A stretch of 64,000 nt of DNA, from positions 64,309-128,308 of the forward strand of contig UZAN01039586.1 in assembly GCA_900618425.1 (NCBI GenBank), read 5' to 3'. The position numbers were made by a program, and so were the translations under genes. The stretch is from Echinostoma caproni (Eukaryota > Platyhelminthes > Trematoda > Plagiorchiida > Echinostomatidae). Below the pieces are notes generated by a model that saw only the letters and a program-made list of their open reading frames with translations, did not search any database and was not told the origin of the DNA. Shown piece by piece: positions 1 through 13,006 of the stretch (positions are counted from its first letter, which is position 1; every line of letters starts with the position of its first letter).

Positions 1-1
1 G

Positions 2-720
2 TGTTGTCCACTAGAAACGGTCTTTATCCATAAAGACAGATACTCATCACCGCTACTCAAGCAGTTACGCAGGCGGAAAGAACAAGCCTACAAACAAGGA
101 CAAAAGATCCATGTCAAGCGGCTAACAATTTTGATCAAAGCTGAAATAAATCGGTTGAACAAACTGTACATCGACACTATCCTGGGAAACTCCAGTTGTC
201 GTGGCATGTGAAGGTCTATCAGCCGATTTTGTGGCAGTAACCGTAAACACAAAAGGGAAGCTGTCGATGTTGAAAGACTAAATTCTGAGTTTAGTCCATT
301 TTCACGGTGCACTGCCCTGCCAGACTTAGTCAGCTGTATGCCAACACCAACTATCGAACCCGCCACAGTCCTAAAACAGCTACTGAAAACAAAGTTGAAT
401 AAAGCATCGGGCCCTGATGAACTATCACCAGTAGTACTCAAAGCATGTGCGAATACCCTTTCAGCCCCATTGTCAAAAATATTCAACGACTGTCTCACAA
501 GTGGAAAAATTCCTGATATTTGGAGATTGGCCAAGATAACTCCCGTTCCAAAAAGGAACCCTGGGAAATATCGTCCCATCGCCTGCACGTCAGTCTTGCT
601 CAAATTATTTGAGAGATGCTTATTACCGTGGGTATCTGACGAAGAAGACATATTTCAATTTGCATATCGCTCCTCGCGGTCAACACTGGACGCCGTTGCA
701 TTCAATAATCTCGGCACTAG
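2..720 (+). mobile_element. LINE (CR1/Jockey-type) reverse transcriptase fragment
   Basis: A single frame runs from the left window edge to about 720, interrupted only by a TGA at 209-211. The downstream part (338-724) encodes the N-terminal third of a non-LTR retrotransposon RT. It starts with the KASGPDELSPVVLK block and continues through a region ending ITPVPKRNPGKYRPIAC, then FERCLLPWV and a FAYRSSRSTLDAV block, which are the usual early RT motifs of Jockey/CR1-like LINEs. The upstream part is basic and helical, like the linker between endonuclease and RT. The catalytic YxDD motif is absent because similarity stops abruptly near 715, so the copy is 3'-truncated or was broken by a later rearrangement. 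The 5' part lies outside the window. This is a dead copy, since it has both a stop and a missing catalytic core. Confidence 0.85.
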
Positions 721-3650
721 ATAAGAAATTTCCCGGAATAAACTTGAACAAAGAATCTAACACCGCAAGCGAGCCCAATTTAATTCCGGAATCATTTCAC
801 TGCATCTCAGCGTGAAATAATTGATTTAAATTTCATCCCACGAGTTTGCTGATCAATGGTTTGAATTACTTACCCTAACTTCGTGGCAAAATCCTCCGGA
901 ATGCTGTAGGAATCCTATTTCTATCTCACTATGTAAAACCTACCGTATATCCTGTTTCATTTCTCAAACGTCTCTGTGGATCGCCCTGGTAACCACGTAA
1001 TCGGAAGAGTGAATTGATATCATGTTATATTATCAACACCTGTGATAAATAAACTGTTTTCCATTCCGCAGTAAGCATCAGTTGAGATGCAGCGAAATTA
1101 TTCCGCAACAAATCGTGCTCCCTAGAAGTGTTGTGCTTCTTGTTAAGGTCAAAGATGATTGCATAATATCAAAGCAGAGAACAGTTTACCTAGATAAAGC
1201 AAGCAGATAATTTAAGCAGCATAGAAAGGTAAACAAATAGAATAATTTTGAGGCTTTCTAGTCTAAAATTAAAACATGGATTTATTGGTGTAGAATTGTG
1301 AAAATAATTCAGTTATTTCCACTGATTTCTAATCATACCCACAGTGTTCAATGAAAAAAAGGCCATGGGGTACGTTGCAAGTTATTTGTTCTAATGAGGT
1401 TATAAAGTTGCGTGAGTTTTAAGAGAGATTCTGTGCCCAGTGGATAATAATCGATTGCCTTGATGACTAGGCTGATCATTTCTTTCTAAATGACAGCAAC
1501 GGAAGCTCTCGTGAAGACCATTTTAATTCGCACAGTTAGAGGATATTAGTGACGTGCTTTGGCGAGGCTAAATTTAACTGATAAGTTGCCTTGGGTAGAA
1601 TGCTAGTTATATACAAAACCTCCAATCATACCTTTAAGTTTGTTGTACGATTCCTATCAATGGTCGACTTACAGTTAAACTGGAAATTACTTTTTCGTCA
1701 AAGAACAAACACTTTCGTGTACTATTCAGACAACCACGCACTCGTACAGCATAGAAAAATTTGACCTCAGGGTTGGATAAGAATGGAATAAATTGAGTAC
1801 ATTTTACATTTCAACCAGAATAGGCAAGCGCTGATTTAAGTTCCCTACATATTGTGTTTCGATTATTGCCTATTTGAAGCATTATTGCAATCGATTTAGT
1901 TCCAAATGCATTGTTGCGTTGCAAATATTCTGAGCAAGACATATAACCCTGTTTTTAATCTGCGCATGGTTCGTTGTTGATTTTCATTGACCTTGCTGCT
2001 TACAGCTTAAAAAACACAGTGTAATACAGGCTCACAGAATCGATGATGATGCAGCCAGCGTGCTGCCTTTATGGAACTGTATGGTTCAGTTGCACCAGGT
2101 CAACAATTTGTCTGTTGTCGATTCTCGTATAATGAACTGATCCTACAGGTTTACAGGTTTATTCAAGATATACCGAAGCAAAATATCCACCCCCAGATTC
2201 TATTCCGCTTTTTCTTTTCCCGTCCCTTTTCAATTACGCGTGCATGGATCTATCGACAGTAGCTGAAAATAATAAAAAGGAGGTGTATCTTTCATTGCGT
2301 TAAATGAAGCTCATAAATAATAGATAATTTCAGTAGTTTTAGATTTGTAGCCTAGTAATGAATGTTTGCTCACACCCAAGGTATTTATCGGTCTTTTAAA
2401 GTTTTTGCTGGTTACTGAGACAATAAATAAACCAACACTCACAGGAAATGTAAACAATAAAAGCATACGTAATTATCTTGGTAGCTTTTGGTGGATGTAA
2501 ACACAAGCGGCACTATGTTATTCAGTTTCGTATGAAGTTGAACAAATCATACTTACTCCTGCAACAGGGAGTCTTGTTTGACATGTTACATCCAAAATGC
2601 TTCCCATCGATGTTATTCTTTCACAAACAACTGTTTTCCGTTTGTCGTTCAAAGATGTCCCACAACAATTTTGCGGTGCTATTCCGTTCACTGAAGCTTT
2701 CCTCTTGGAGAATTACATCATGACAGTACACTTCTGTTGTCCAAAATATGTGTCTATCATTCTATGTTGTATCCACTCTAGCATCAATGTGAGCAATACA
2801 CGTATGCTCATTCAGGGAGATCCATCATTCAATTTTCAGTTGTTGTCAAAACCATTCATGTGAATTGGAAATTGTTATAGGCTCATGCGCACATCTACTG
2901 AACGCAGATTCCATTCAGCTAAATATTTTTAGGAGGAAACGCAAACCGCAATATTCCAAACATTTGACGAAACTGTAGGAGAGGATGAAGCTCATCAGGG
3001 TTGACAACAAGTAAAATATGCCCTCAATTGTTCCAATATTTTCGATCACCGTATGCAATTTGCTCAGACAGATGTAGGCATTAGTCCGCATCTAAACAAA
3101 ATTTACCATGAAAACCATGAATGACTCAGTCTGGCGATATTTGATAAAACGTTTGCAAGAATAATTGACTGAATTCATTTAGTATTGTAACCAGGACGCC
3201 GAGAATTCATGCTGAACGGTTGTCACTATATGCGAAGCAGAAATAACCCGGTTTCGACACTCGAACAGAGGAGGTAGCTTATGCTGGTACGGTCATTTGT
3301 TTTACCATAACCATGAGAGTCAGTGTTCACCCGATGCACCTCCGTTTCCTCGCAGAATCCATTATTATTTTTAACCTGTATTCAACAAATCAGTCTTATT
3401 CTGTTAACTAATTACACCATTCCGTTAAAGAATTTCGAGCCTATTTGATTTATCCCCTCACTGAGATACTTGAATGGGTTATCAATTTAGAAAATATGAT
3501 TCGTGAATAGATTAATGAACATCCGAAGGCATCGTTCCTAATGACAACGGACGTGTACAAAGTTTCGCAAATGTCAAACTGATGCAAAGAGGTGCAACAT
3601 CCAAATCATAAATATCTGTGCCACGGTTATGAACACTAATAAAACCCCTC
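721..3650. other. AT-rich stretch, no gene recognised
   Basis: I see no open frame with family similarity and no splice-bounded coding segment here. Short open frames at 2071-2262, 2478-2723 and 2597-2863 have AT-driven composition and no motif. The stretch is unique-looking, AT-rich DNA between a LINE remnant and a SINE. Confidence 0.5.
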
Positions 3651-3654
3651 AGAA

Positions 3655-3935
3655 TGGTGGTGGCGCAATGATTTAGTCGCTGTCACCGGCGTGTTTTGGA
3701 CCCTGTGATCCGAGGTTCGAGCTCTGCCACCGCCACTCGACTTTGGTGGTAGGCAGCTCTGCTGTCGTCCGGTTCAATACCACTCCCAGCCTATCGGGGC
3801 CTTACGTTGTTTGCCACTCCAAGTTCCGGGGCTTAGGTTGCCGATTTCAACCACTGAACAGCAGGTTCTCGTGACTATGGGGTTTACCCCGTCTGCTGTT
3901 CATCACACCTAGGTACGTAATAAAAAAATAAAAAA
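3655..3935 (+). repeat. tRNA-derived SINE (family B), full-length-looking copy
   Basis: The 5' part resembles a tRNA. A box A-like TGGCGCAATGATTTAG begins at 3661 and a box B-like GGTTCGAGCTC begins at 3714. A GC-rich body follows, with an internal self-complementary section around 3850-3905 (ACTGAACAGCAGG against the later CTGCTGTTCA), and the copy ends in an A-rich tail at about 3919-3937. The body from about 3820 matches a second copy at 30121-30305, which shows it is a dispersed repeat. Copies like this would be transcribed by RNA polymerase III and mobilised by a partner LINE. The partner is not identified. Confidence 0.75.
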
Positions 3936-3939
3936 GTAT

Positions 3940-6160
3940 ATAGTTGCTCAGACAAATCTATGTCACTGCCATTCCCGTAATACAAGAAGATAGTTCACCG
4001 AATTACGCTTTTCAATTTGAATGTTCTCATTCAATTTGAGCTCCGATTTTAAAGTGGCATTCATTGACTGTGCAGCAGATTCCCACTTGAATGGCTTTCG
4101 ACATCGGAAGGCTAAAATACAATCCCATTTACTTACAGATATCTCATGTAGATGGAAGATGCAATTTTTCTCTGATTTCAGTATACGATTAGCAGATTCC
4201 ACTAATCAGACATAGACGGTTGTCACTGATTGTAATGGGTTGGAAGGTTTGTTCGATTTGAGATCTTTCCTAATAGTCACTGATGATGAGAACGTTCATT
4301 CAATGCTCTGGGACATTTTTTCGCGATTACCCAATGGTATGTCAATATAAGCTTTATTAATTTCGCTGGCAACTTGGAAAACAAAAACCGTTCACTCAAG
4401 GCCACTGTTCACATTCTTGCCCAAAGGATTTAGATATGTTAGCAGTGATAGTGGCTAGAATAAAAGAGACTTTTCTTTATGATTAAAATCCATGTATTTA
4501 TGAAGGATTGAAGTAAAAAGTAGCTATGAGGAAGTACACAGAAACTACAACAATTTATGCCGATTTATTTTTTATTTATATTATCCAATAGAACTGGGAG
4601 ATGATGGATAAGAACCGTTTTCTTCTGTGCGTCATATAGAACAAGTGTTTGCAGAGCAACAATCACTTCCAAACATTAAATATGTTTGCACAATTAAATA
4701 TCATTTCTCTGTGAGGTCAAAACAAATGTGTGTGCATGCAATCGCACAATGAAATTTTAAATTTCACAACAAGAGTCGTTCACCGTTGAAAATGCTTGCA
4801 GAGAAGTAGGTCGCTGATTTGAATGTATAAATTACTTTTAGTAAGATAGCTAACAGTTTGGTGCATACGGAAGTTGTATAATATAAACGATAGAATTATT
4901 CTATGAGCATCAGTTCCAACGTACTTTAAAAACAGAATAACACAAACAGGAACGACCATCTAACCACAAGCTGAAATGGATCAACTGGAGCTGATAGGCT
5001 AAATATGATAAAGCGGCAGTGCACAATTTAAGAAGCCAATGTGTGTATTCACCAACTGAATGAACCAAGCAAACAACACCATTAGAAATCTGCAATACCC
5101 AGCCTGACGCTTATTTGAAAAAATAACTGGGAACCACACTATAATTCATAGAAGGGGAGATGCGATAAGGTACATAATGAAAAAGACGGCATGCACTTTC
5201 AATCAAACACAACGGTGAAGTCTTGAGAGAAGTTAAGGGGCAAACCTATTATATAACATTGATAAACGAAATGCGGTTTAGAACAAAGTTTTGCATTGAG
5301 GCTGTTGAAATACAACTATTAATGATCGAAAAGAGCTGCTACATAAGAAACCAATTGTTCCAAAATGATTGCAACTTTATATATTTCTCCTAATTTTCTT
5401 TCTTTCTGTAAATAACTAATAAAAAACAAAAAAGTTTAATATCGATTATTGACTGAAGAATAGCAAGTAATTTGAGGTCTTCGTCTAAAACCTTGGGGAA
5501 TTCCAACGATGAAACCAAAACCATCGCATCAGTCATACCAGATTTTGCATTAGAGTTGGTGCTACCGTATCTGTGATTGGTCAGGTCCGTTTCGAGGTCA
5601 TGTGAAAATTGCACACCCCACCCGACCAGGATGGCCAAATCAGCTGAGTGGACTTTATCCGCCTCCTCGCATTTCCTAATAGGAAATTTGTTTCAGCTAC
5701 TGTTTCTTGAGTTCCACTACTCTCCACCCTCTAACCCTATTGAGACCCAGAGTGCAGTGACATGATTAGTCTGCCGAATGAATTAGTTATCGATAGGCGT
5801 GAAACTACGAGCAGCTTTTGTCATTTGACAGGATTCAAATTGAACATCTAATCATCTTTTCCATGAAAATCGATCAGGCCATAAATCAGGTGAAATCCAG
5901 TTTCCATAAGCTTCTCATTTGAATGATACACTACATTCTATATGTCCACTAATCCCCTTCCTCTGTTTGTTTTGAATGTGCGACAGCGATGCAGACTACA
6001 CTTAAAAATTTGCTGATTCTACAGCTCCTCGGGCAAAAGCAGTTAAATATGTTTAAACTGGAAATTATGGAGACAAAACAAGGAAATCTCCGCAGGGTGT
6101 ATTGTATATAAAATGAGCTTGAAAATTCCCCATTCAATTTTCACTCACTCTAATTATCAC
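3940..6160. other. AT-rich stretch, no gene recognised
   Basis: Several open frames of 60-82 codons occur on both strands (3963-4202, 4910-5095 and 5390-5638 on the minus strand). The one at 5390-5638 has a mixed, protein-like composition ending in an ILQSIIDIK segment, but no convincing splice-bounded exon or family could be assigned. A mildly GC-richer patch at 5570-5765 may be an old repeat. Confidence 0.4.
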
Positions 6161-6171
6161 GAACGTATTAC

Positions 6172-6385
6172 CTTGCTCTGTAGGATTGAATGAAGAATAT
6201 TCTCAATAGACGAGTAGTTTGTTGGAACGCTGATATCTGGATTAAGGCCAACACCAATGGCACCATGGCTAATAAATGCACTCTGATCATATCCAAGTGT
6301 GAGGAAGTGACCAAGGAAACTACTTTGTGTCAATTCAGCGTCAGATTGAACTAGCTCCTTTTCCGAGAATCCGAACGCCAAGGTG
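6172..6385 (-). CDS. Candidate coding exon of an unidentified gene
   Basis: An open frame with strongly protein-like composition ends at a good 5' splice site: AAG followed by GTAATA, with the last exon base at 6172. Blocks include FSEKELVQSDAELTQSSFLG, FISHGAIGVGLNPDISVPTN and YSSIENILHSILQSK. A possible 3' splice site (CAAG then exon) lies at about 6386, but the upstream boundary is uncertain. I do not recognise the family. The composition has few stop-prone AT codons and contrasts with the surrounding non-coding DNA. It could be an internal exon of a minus-strand gene whose other exons lie elsewhere, perhaps with the candidate at 13828-14002. Without a database search this is unproven. Confidence 0.5.
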
Positions 6386-6555
6386 CTTGTAGTGTTTCTA
6401 TCTCATTTGCGTTGCAGATAAATCGGCTATTCTTGTGGGTAGAATGTATGTGACTAGACAAATTCCCCCATAAGCACAAGATCGTTTTCCCGGTCTCATC
6501 AGTTATGTGTATTCCGCAATCTTGCGTATGATGAGTCTTATAATTGAATATCCCT

Positions 6556-6980
6556 ATGTAAATTTTGCAACGCCAAACTCACAGTTCGTGGAGTGGATTT
6601 GAGATGAAGAAGTCTGAAACAATCATTGTGATGATTTCGTTCTAAGTGTTGTGACGGCTGACCTCAGCCAACCCGACACCAGGGCCAATTTGCAATTTAC
6701 TGAGTTTAAGTATAATAATGACCAGACAGAAGACTACCGAATACGCATACCGGACGAGCGCCAAAGACCGCGGAGACCGGTCGTGTGATTCTGGGGAATT
6801 CCGTGCAGTCATTCTTATACTACCCATAATGAAAACATGGATAATGGGCCTAGGCGTCCAGTTTACTGATATTAGACGCATCTAGCCCACTACGACAAAT
6901 GGAGAAATATAATAATGATTCTTCGAGACTTGTTTATCTCAAATCCACTCCACGAGCTTCAAATGAGATTTGCGTTACAT
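6556..6980. mobile_element. MITE-like element with terminal inverted repeats
   Basis: The two ends are inverted copies of each other. A 20-bp core at 6586-6605 is perfectly complementary to 6936-6955. Imperfect complementarity extends on both sides to give arms of about 65-70 bp (about 6556-6628 and 6912-6980). The interior of roughly 280 bp is somewhat GC-richer than its surroundings and has no transposase. This is the layout of a non-autonomous cut-and-paste DNA transposon. Target-site duplications could not be fixed by eye, so the exact ends are uncertain. Confidence 0.6.
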
Positions 6981-7680
6981 AAGTCTGTTATTTTTTATTT
7001 GCAGATTTTTCATTGACAAAACTGATTGAGAAAATGCAGGATGTAAGAACTATTAAGCCGATAACTACATAAAAGAAAAGTATTAAGTTTCATTTCGATC
7101 GAAAAACTTACAAATTTCAATGTTTGCAGTATGTCATGCTAGGGTGAGGAATTAAAAGAACTAATAAAACTTCCAACGCCTATTGGACGCAAAATTATCA
7201 TATACATTTGCAGTGTTGAATGTTAATCTCTTGGTTGCAGTTTGTCAAATCAATACTATACATTATGGATACAATTGTCAGAGGCTTATTTCTAAGATGT
7301 TATACCATAACACAACACGATATACAAATCTGTCAACAAACGGTGATAGTTTTTAATGTGAATTTATGAAACTAGCCACATAATTGATACATGACAAAAA
7401 TGTGATATCTGAGTGAAGTGTCCTTGATTCAAATTCTTCAATCAGTGGTACTTTTGTGCAGGCCAGAAACCTCCTTTGGATAGTTGATGTAACCGTTGAT
7501 GTCCTGATATTGAGGTATCTTCTTTGATGCTCATTCTCTAATTCCTTTATACTCAACATCGAATAACGTTTTGTACAGGTCCTACGTGTCAGTTACTTTG
7601 CATGTGTTCGTTTTTGATCATGCACTTATTTCCAATGCCAGAGTTTGCACTGCCTGTCGATCAGTTCGGTTTTGCTACAT

Positions 7681-7702
7681 GATATATATATATATATATA
7701 TA
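7681..7702. repeat. (TA)n microsatellite
   Basis: An uninterrupted run of alternating AT/TA dinucleotides. Confidence 0.9.
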
Positions 7703-7935
7703 ATCCTGCGGAACGTAAGTACAACTAACGCAAATGTGATCAATGGCTACTGGTGTTCGAACGCACTACCTGAATAACAAATACACAGTGACTGCGAGAC
7801 AATAAGGTGAACTGAGCGTAACAAATAAGGTACCATCTCAGAACAGTTCGATTTCACTTCACTACAGGGTTATCAATTCTAGTACATGTTGATTCCCAAA
7901 TTTATTGGTCTATATGTTACATCAAACTTCAGTAG

Positions 7936-7995
7936 TCGTGCTGTATGCAAGTTATTTTCAATTCGTTCATAGATGTGCGGAATAAATTCATTTTT
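7936..7995 (+). repeat. 60-bp exact direct repeat, copy 1
   Basis: These 60 bases recur without mismatch at 9601-9660 in the same orientation. Identity ends sharply on both sides: the flanking bases differ, apart from a longer T run here. This could be a recent small duplication or an assembly join. No coding function is evident. Confidence 0.9.
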
Positions 7996-10900
7996 TTTGT
8001 AATTTGAGCCCAACTATCTAGGCTCTCCAGCTGTCGAAAACAGGTATTGTCGGGTGTCAGTCGATATGGGCATGAGTGGTGTTGTAAAAGACAACATAGA
8101 GAAGATGCGTAGTCTGGTATTATAAAATTCCAACACTCGGTCAATATAGACAATCTAATATTTGCAGATAGTTTCTCTCTGCACAACCTAACTATACGCA
8201 GTTCCTATGGTCGTTTTAAAGCTGACAGATTCAGTAAAACACTGATAGGTGAAAGACCCGGCTTTTGGTGTGATTCATCAGAACCACATAAAAACTGGCA
8301 GCTGTGTGATGACGTTGTCGTATCCACCTTATTGGAAGGTCTCAGATCATCCGGCGGGATAGACCTATGAGCCATTTTAGTTTCAACTCTTTTCAAATTT
8401 TTCTCGAGGGATGTTTCCTTACATAATATTCAAGTTGTATGAGGTGCGTTTTTATTTCGACAAATTTCTATCCTTCTCCCCGGATTTTCACCGAACGTGT
8501 GCTAACTTATTTTTTGGTTACGTGTTTTCACCGGTCACTACCCAAACAAATTGCGGGGATCAACACAGGTATATCGATGGAACCCTTACTCTTATTTTTT
8601 AAACGACTATCGTCAGATTCACAGGATTCACAGGATATCGAAACAAACTTTGATTCTTTTTGAATCTTAATTGTCTATTGGTCGGTTTCTTAAGGTAGAC
8701 TGCTGATTTGCATAGTGATTTCAGCGGTACGCAGGGGGTGGAACATGTTGCAATAGAGGCAAAACGTTTGCTTATTACTTACTTCACTAAGAGAATTGGC
8801 TACCTTTTATTGCATACATGCAGGATAATAGCACACGTTCAGCAGTTTGCAGTTTATCATTGTATGATTATTATTTCACACCTGGTTTATTAAGTTGAGT
8901 TGTAAATAACCTGTGATTATAGATATTTTAAAAATTGTCCGGGTGACATGAAACGGGCAACGAGTTTGAACACTTTATATCGAAGTAGATTATCGTGGAA
9001 TTCAGATATTATCTTTCACAAATCTACGGCCTTTGGGCGGTTTCAACTTCCGTTTATCTTTACATTTTGGTAATCACAATTTTGCGGCACACCCAAAAAC
9101 AAGCCATCGGCCTGTGCTTGTTAAACGTAGAAATTATGCGCTGTGGATTAAGCCCAGTCGATTCAAATTCTATCCAACCCGGAAAAAGTACTTATTCACC
9201 ATATGCATGGGCTATATTTGGTCCAGTGATTTAACTTCAATCGTAGGATATTGGAATTGCCGACTAATATATAAGGCTCTAGCAATGCTCAGCGTTTGGC
9301 GGTCAAAAAAACAACCGTCATTCATGTAATTGAATTGTTCGGAGGCGAGTAATTTATGCCTCAGCTCTTCCCAGACCATACACTTTAAAATGGAGAAATT
9401 ACGTTGCGCTGGGGACAACTTCGCAGAGCTGATAATGGCAGGTGTATACGCCATCATAGTGAAAATGTGATTCGAGTAACAAGAGAAATTATGAAAGCAG
9501 TTCCTCCGATTGCTTTTTAGAAGTATCCCGGAAAATGTATGCAATCTCTGAGTCTGAATTCAAAACGGCGAACTCTGAATGACGTGAACATTATGGGTGC
9601 TCGTGCTGTATGCAAGTTATTTTCAATTCGTTCATAGATGTGCGGAATAAATTCATTTTTGGGATATTGTTCGCGTATGCCATTCAAAGCACATTTGCGT
9701 TAATGGGTTGATTGAACGAATACAAAAAAAGCGATTAGTTAATTTATTCATTTCGAGACAGGAAAATCCGATTAGTTCATTTCTCCTTCCCATCATCATT
9801 AAGTGTTCATTTGATTCGATACTACCATTTCTCATTTCATTACACTGTCAACGTATACTGGGTTACCACAAAATCTCAGCATCACGGTTATGAAATGATC
9901 AATCAAGAGAGAACCCTTGCTGATACGAATAACCAAGTATATTTCTTCGTATGTTCTTTCCCACTGAGTGTTGTAACTCCACACTGAATGCTGGTCACTG
10001 ATTACCAAATGTAAAATTTGTACAAAATTATTCAAAGTTTAACTATATTTAAAAATCTTCCAAATATGTATTTGAGCTATTACTACGCATTTGTAGTTCA
10101 CACAGTTTATTACGTACATAACTCTTCATAAATGATGACATTAGACTATAACAATCAGAATGCATTGCTGTCCGTGCCGTAAGCTGACGACAAGTGCTTT
10201 GGTATTTACTTGAAAGATATTTTGGAATAGTAGGTTCGCATGCGTATCCTGAGTATTTTGGGAGATAAACATGGTAAAACCGCACACTAATTTCAAACGT
10301 TTTCAATGAGGAATACCAAATGATGAGAAGTCAGTTTTCTACGGGTTTCATTTGTAGTTATTTTGTATCCCTGAGGCATTCAGCTAAGAATGTATAGTCG
10401 GGACAAACTTGACTGTCCCTCCGGCAAATGCTTTATGATTAATAGTTTGTTCACTTTACCAACCGGCAACCCACGGAAGGAGCCAGGTGATCTAGAAACT
10501 ATGGTGAAAGCATGCATGTTAATATATAATTAAATCAATTTCAAAGAGCTCGCACTCCTTTTTATTTGACTCAGGCGATCCAAGGGCACGTCCGCTGTCT
10601 TGTTGTTTACCACATTTTACAGCCTATTTGTGGTACTTCAACTCCTACGGTGAGTTGGACAAGGCTGAAAGATACAGCACATGAACAAAGAAAAAAACGT
10701 TTAAAAACAAACCGATCTGAATACAAGAGCATTGCTAAGGCAACCTCAAGAGATGTAGAGCACTTGAATTTACGATGACAAATAATCATCAAAGGTAAAC
10801 TTACAGAGCGTAAACTCCTTTGGTGAATAAAACTAGATTGACCTCTTCATGTCATATTTTTCCGTTTAAATTAGCAACCAGTGACGTTTTCTAAGCAATG

Positions 10901-13000
10901 AACACAACAGCGCAGAATATATGAAGTAATAAGACGAGGATCAATTTAAAACTGTCGGTAGACAAACGGTAACGGCTACTGGGCGGTAACAATGGGATTC
11001 GAATGAATTGACCATTGGGTTTACGATACGGGCCACGTGATCGTCAACGATGTTTTTACGTTTTCCAGCGCTAATCATTTTTCTGTTGTACAAGAGGTTC
11101 CTAAATCAAATTCTTTTCCCCCGGATGTTGCTGTAGAGGATATGCGAATTCGCTGGAAATTATGGTTTTTGTTCCAGTTATTTGTGCGTCTCCCCGATGA
11201 TCATTGAACTCCCAACATTTTTTCAAATTGGTTGTTATGTACGACCTCGTAATAGTTCTTAAGAATGTTTATGACCACTGTTCAGTTTCACCAGACTCAC
11301 TTGACAAAAATATTTCCTTGACCGTTCTGTCAGGTCAGGTTTTCCAAAGAAAACCTATTTAGTTGGTATGGTATATTATGAATCGGGGTTCAGACACTCA
11401 TGTTGCGAAGGATTCAAACATATATATATTGAATTGTTCATTTAACGGACGACTAACTCTGCTCAGATTTGTCCAAAAGAAGCATTCTTTATTTGGATGT
11501 TTAATATTATTGTTTCTCAGTAGATCGTGGGATCGATCAAGCTTAATGAACTGGAATCCAATTCATACCCTCCTCAATGTTTATGCTCAGTCTATCTGCG
11601 GTCTACTCATGAAATGTTTTAGAATAGAACAGGGATATAAATCTTGTGGAACAATTCGCTTTCATACTAAGTGCTTTCTGAGAATATGTAAATGTGGCAA
11701 CGTCGATAGAATAATCACTGCATATTTTAGGGAGGCCGAGAGAGAGATAGAGCGGGAGAGAAGGTGAGGGTGCAGTGCAATCACATACATATAAGTGCAC
11801 TGGAGTACGTAAGATCAAAAAATCTTGAAATTAAAGTGTGGAAAGTGATCAAGGCTGGAAGAGGGTTCGGAACTGTTTTCGTTTTTCATGTATGAATTGA
11901 GGCCGGGAACATGCGGTTCTTCCAATGCTGAAGGATAGTTCAAAAGTAACGGTAACCGTTTGGGATCTGATGAGATAACATCTAAAATGATGTAAATGTA
12001 AAGAAAAAGATGATCAAGTGTGTTGAGGGATAAAATAATGAATCCGTGATTGTAGGGGTTAAACTAGTGCTTTGTTAGATCACCATTCAATCGCCTCCAT
12101 AGTTCAAATCACGTGATGGACACAGAAATGAAAGACGATTGTAACCCAACTGCGGCGTTCCAAGTTTTTTGTGCATGTTTTCATCACCCAACCTTGATGA
12201 CTCGATGAACTGACCCGATCGATCCGCTCACGGTTGCTTGTGATCAACAGAAACTTGCGGGTTCTGAGTCGTGGTGGACTCCGTGTTCCGATTGGTGGAG
12301 TACTTCTGATATGCGTAATGTTGTTGTATAAGAGTGGTTCGCAATAGACTGGGCAGCGCACGCAGTTGATCCTATTTGCGGATCCATGGTTGAGAGGTAA
12401 AAAATCATGAAAACGAAGCTTAAAACGCATTGATGGAAAAATCGCAAAATTTGAAGTCAGAGGTTCATGATAGTTATCAACGAATAGCGTATTTATGGCA
12501 ATATACAGACAAGTCCCTGGAAATCAGTGGGACTACCGTATAGCACCATCGATAGTCTAAGTTTATCGTCAGTTGTGCGTCATGTATCTAATAATGAATT
12601 CATACTTTAGATAGAGATAGGTAATGGATCATCACAGTTTTAATCAAGCCCTTGGCAACAGACAAATCATTAGAGCACAGGATTTAATAACCTGATTGAT
12701 ACGATTAAGAATGGAATGAATGAATCCATAAAGATGTATGGGAAACTAAGCAACCTTTTACTGAAGATAAAAACTAGTTTTCTTCATAAGAACTCTCTAC
12801 TCTGATTCGAAACACTCCGGATTCCTAAACAGAAACGTCGTTTTGCACTAGAGAACGAGAGTAGAATAAAACAGTCTTATTTTTGTAATGCAATCCTAAA
12901 GTATTCACGATAAAGCGCGTGCCTATCTACGAGGCAGATAAAACGTTATTTGAAACATTTAGATCCCGTAATGAATTTGAACAGGCAAGTCAGAAGACGA
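7996..13000. other. AT-rich stretch, no firm gene
   Basis: Minus-strand open frames at 7929-8186, 8205-8396, 9212-9544 and 10049-10306 are longer than most in the area. The last carries several cysteines (for example in YSGYACEPTIPKYL) and a usable donor, TAT followed by GTACGTAA. None matches a family I can name, and none has two good splice borders. A short GA-rich microsatellite lies at about 11735-11762. Confidence 0.35.
9601..9660 (+). repeat. 60-bp exact direct repeat, copy 2
   Basis: This is the second copy of the segment at 7936-7995, identical over 60 bases. The unique sequence between the copies is about 1.6 kb and contains no recognisable element, so the pair does not look like LTRs of a retroelement. 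Confidence 0.9.
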
Positions 13001-13006
13001 ACACTG

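Noticed and set aside
88..651. 187-codon minus-strand frame opposite the LINE fragment
   Set aside because: It is the shadow of the plus-strand RT coding sequence, which carries the recognisable motifs.
3655..3730. tRNA gene on the plus strand
   Set aside because: The tRNA-like head is followed by the family B SINE body and an A-rich tail, and the cloverleaf stems are imperfect.
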